Shown here one piece after another: positions 63,636-64,000 of a DNA stretch of 64,000 bases. The position numbers were made by a program, and so were the translations under genes. The stretch comes from Oikopleura dioica. Its lineage: Eukaryota; Chordata; Appendicularia; Copelata; Oikopleuridae. Every line of letters starts with the position of its first letter. Positions within the stretch are counted from its first letter, which is position 1. The notes beneath the pieces were generated by a model, which made no database searches, was not told where the DNA came from, and saw only the letters and a program-made list of their open reading frames with translations. The stretch is taken from assembly GCA_907165135.1 (NCBI GenBank), contig OU015567.1, positions 6,639,001-6,703,000 of the forward strand, in the 5' to 3' direction.

Positions 63636-64000
63636 TTAGACAGTTTGTGGCGATGTGGAAGGGTTTGATTGGACTATTTGGGATAAGAAAAGACGGGAGT
63701 TCAGCATCGATGAGCCGCCAATAGTTATCCGCGAGTTGCCTAATGAAACGCTTTTTTTAATTGAAAATGGGGTTATTATTTTACCTGCGAGCTCCTTATT
63801 CAATTTATAAATATGAAAAGACTCCTCGTACGTCACTCCTCCAATGATAAAGCAAATCACATCGCGCGACTGAAACATAAGCAATAAAGAAATTCTCAAT
63901 AGTTACCGATGCTGCCTGAGGATTGGGCCCGTAACTTTTCAAGCGATTATCCGGGCGACCTTTGGCGACGTTTTCCAAAATGTCACGAAAGGGGGGAACA
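63636..64000 (-). CDS. VPS45: VPS45, Sec1/Munc18-family protein (C-terminal part, 5' end off window)
   Basis: SM protein that binds syntaxins in endosome/TGN fusion. Three exons are visible: from the right edge to about 63905 (DILENVAKGRPDNRLKSYGP), about 63871-63786 (SRDVICFIIGGVTYEESFHI, YKLNKELAG) and about 63741-63636 (NSRITIGGSSMLNSRLFLSQ, ending SPQTV). The FIIGGxTYEE motif and the following R-I-x-I-G-G-x-x-x-x-N-x-x-x-F-L segment are the C-terminal hallmark of the family. The Vps45 branch fits best from the spacing and from the short tail after it. Confidence 0.85.

Overview
The window is animal nuclear DNA, most likely from the larvacean tunicate Oikopleura dioica or a close relative. 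Signs of this are very dense genes, introns mostly of about 31-60 nt, several introns that only keep frame with GA, GC or GG donors paired with AG acceptors, same-strand genes with almost no spacing (one pair overlaps), a lone posterior Hox gene with no Hox neighbours, and animal or chordate genes (Emi-type F-box/ZBR protein, B4GAT1, ARMC2-like, FGF-like, two-pore K+ channel, EPT1). Species is inferred from gene style, not from a database match.

Layout. 1-9 kb: DDX56-type helicase (cut by the left edge), a KTRTI-repeat protein with a CCAAT/CRE promoter, PGM3 on the plus strand, and a single-pass membrane protein. 9.7-19 kb: a membrane-anchored PI-PLC-C1 enzyme with tandem duplicated exons, a small helical protein, a CD225-like membrane protein, a secreted GC-rich protein and an unrecognised multi-exon protein. 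19-22 kb is gene-poor and full of small inverted-repeat elements. 22-26.2 kb: posterior Hox gene (Hox13-like). 26.6-30.3 kb: four tandem paralogues with a shared upstream module. 30.5-32.6 kb: overlapping minus-strand pair (unknown gene, then lipoyltransferase LIPT1). 33.4-34.7 kb: Emi1/Emi2-like APC/C inhibitor. 36-37 kb: trypsin-like protease with a GPI-type tail. 37.7-42.3 kb: threonine-rich mucin-like secreted protein. 43.3-45.2 kb: K2P channel. 45.3-46.7 kb: B4GAT1-type glycosyltransferase. 49 kb: FGF-like protein. 50-55 kb: EIF3H, a tiny mitochondrial-type protein, Hrs/HGS and a small membrane protein. 55.5-59.1 kb: ARMC2-like protein with two unrelated plus-strand genes nested in one intron. 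59.2-64 kb: a tandem pair of small genes, reticulocalbin, ethanolamine phosphotransferase (EPT1/SELENOI) and the C-terminus of VPS45 running off the right edge.

Mobile DNA is the second theme. At least four kinds of short non-autonomous elements are visible: (A) a family ending in GGCTCGGCAACCTGTGTAGAAAACCTGAGTCAGG with 8-bp target duplications; (B) GCCGC-hairpin elements that sit mostly inside introns; (C) single hAT-like copies with perfect 8-bp duplications; (D) a 73-bp TTAA-flanked element nested inside a family A copy. One insertion has duplicated a 3' splice site of its host gene. The functional repertoire is mixed (RNA helicase, amino-sugar and lipid metabolism, lipoylation, cell-cycle control, endosomal sorting, translation, ion channel, matrix). 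Same-strand clusters such as VPS45-EPT1-reticulocalbin and the LIPT1 pair look like trans-spliced operons, but I did not identify a spliced-leader sequence.
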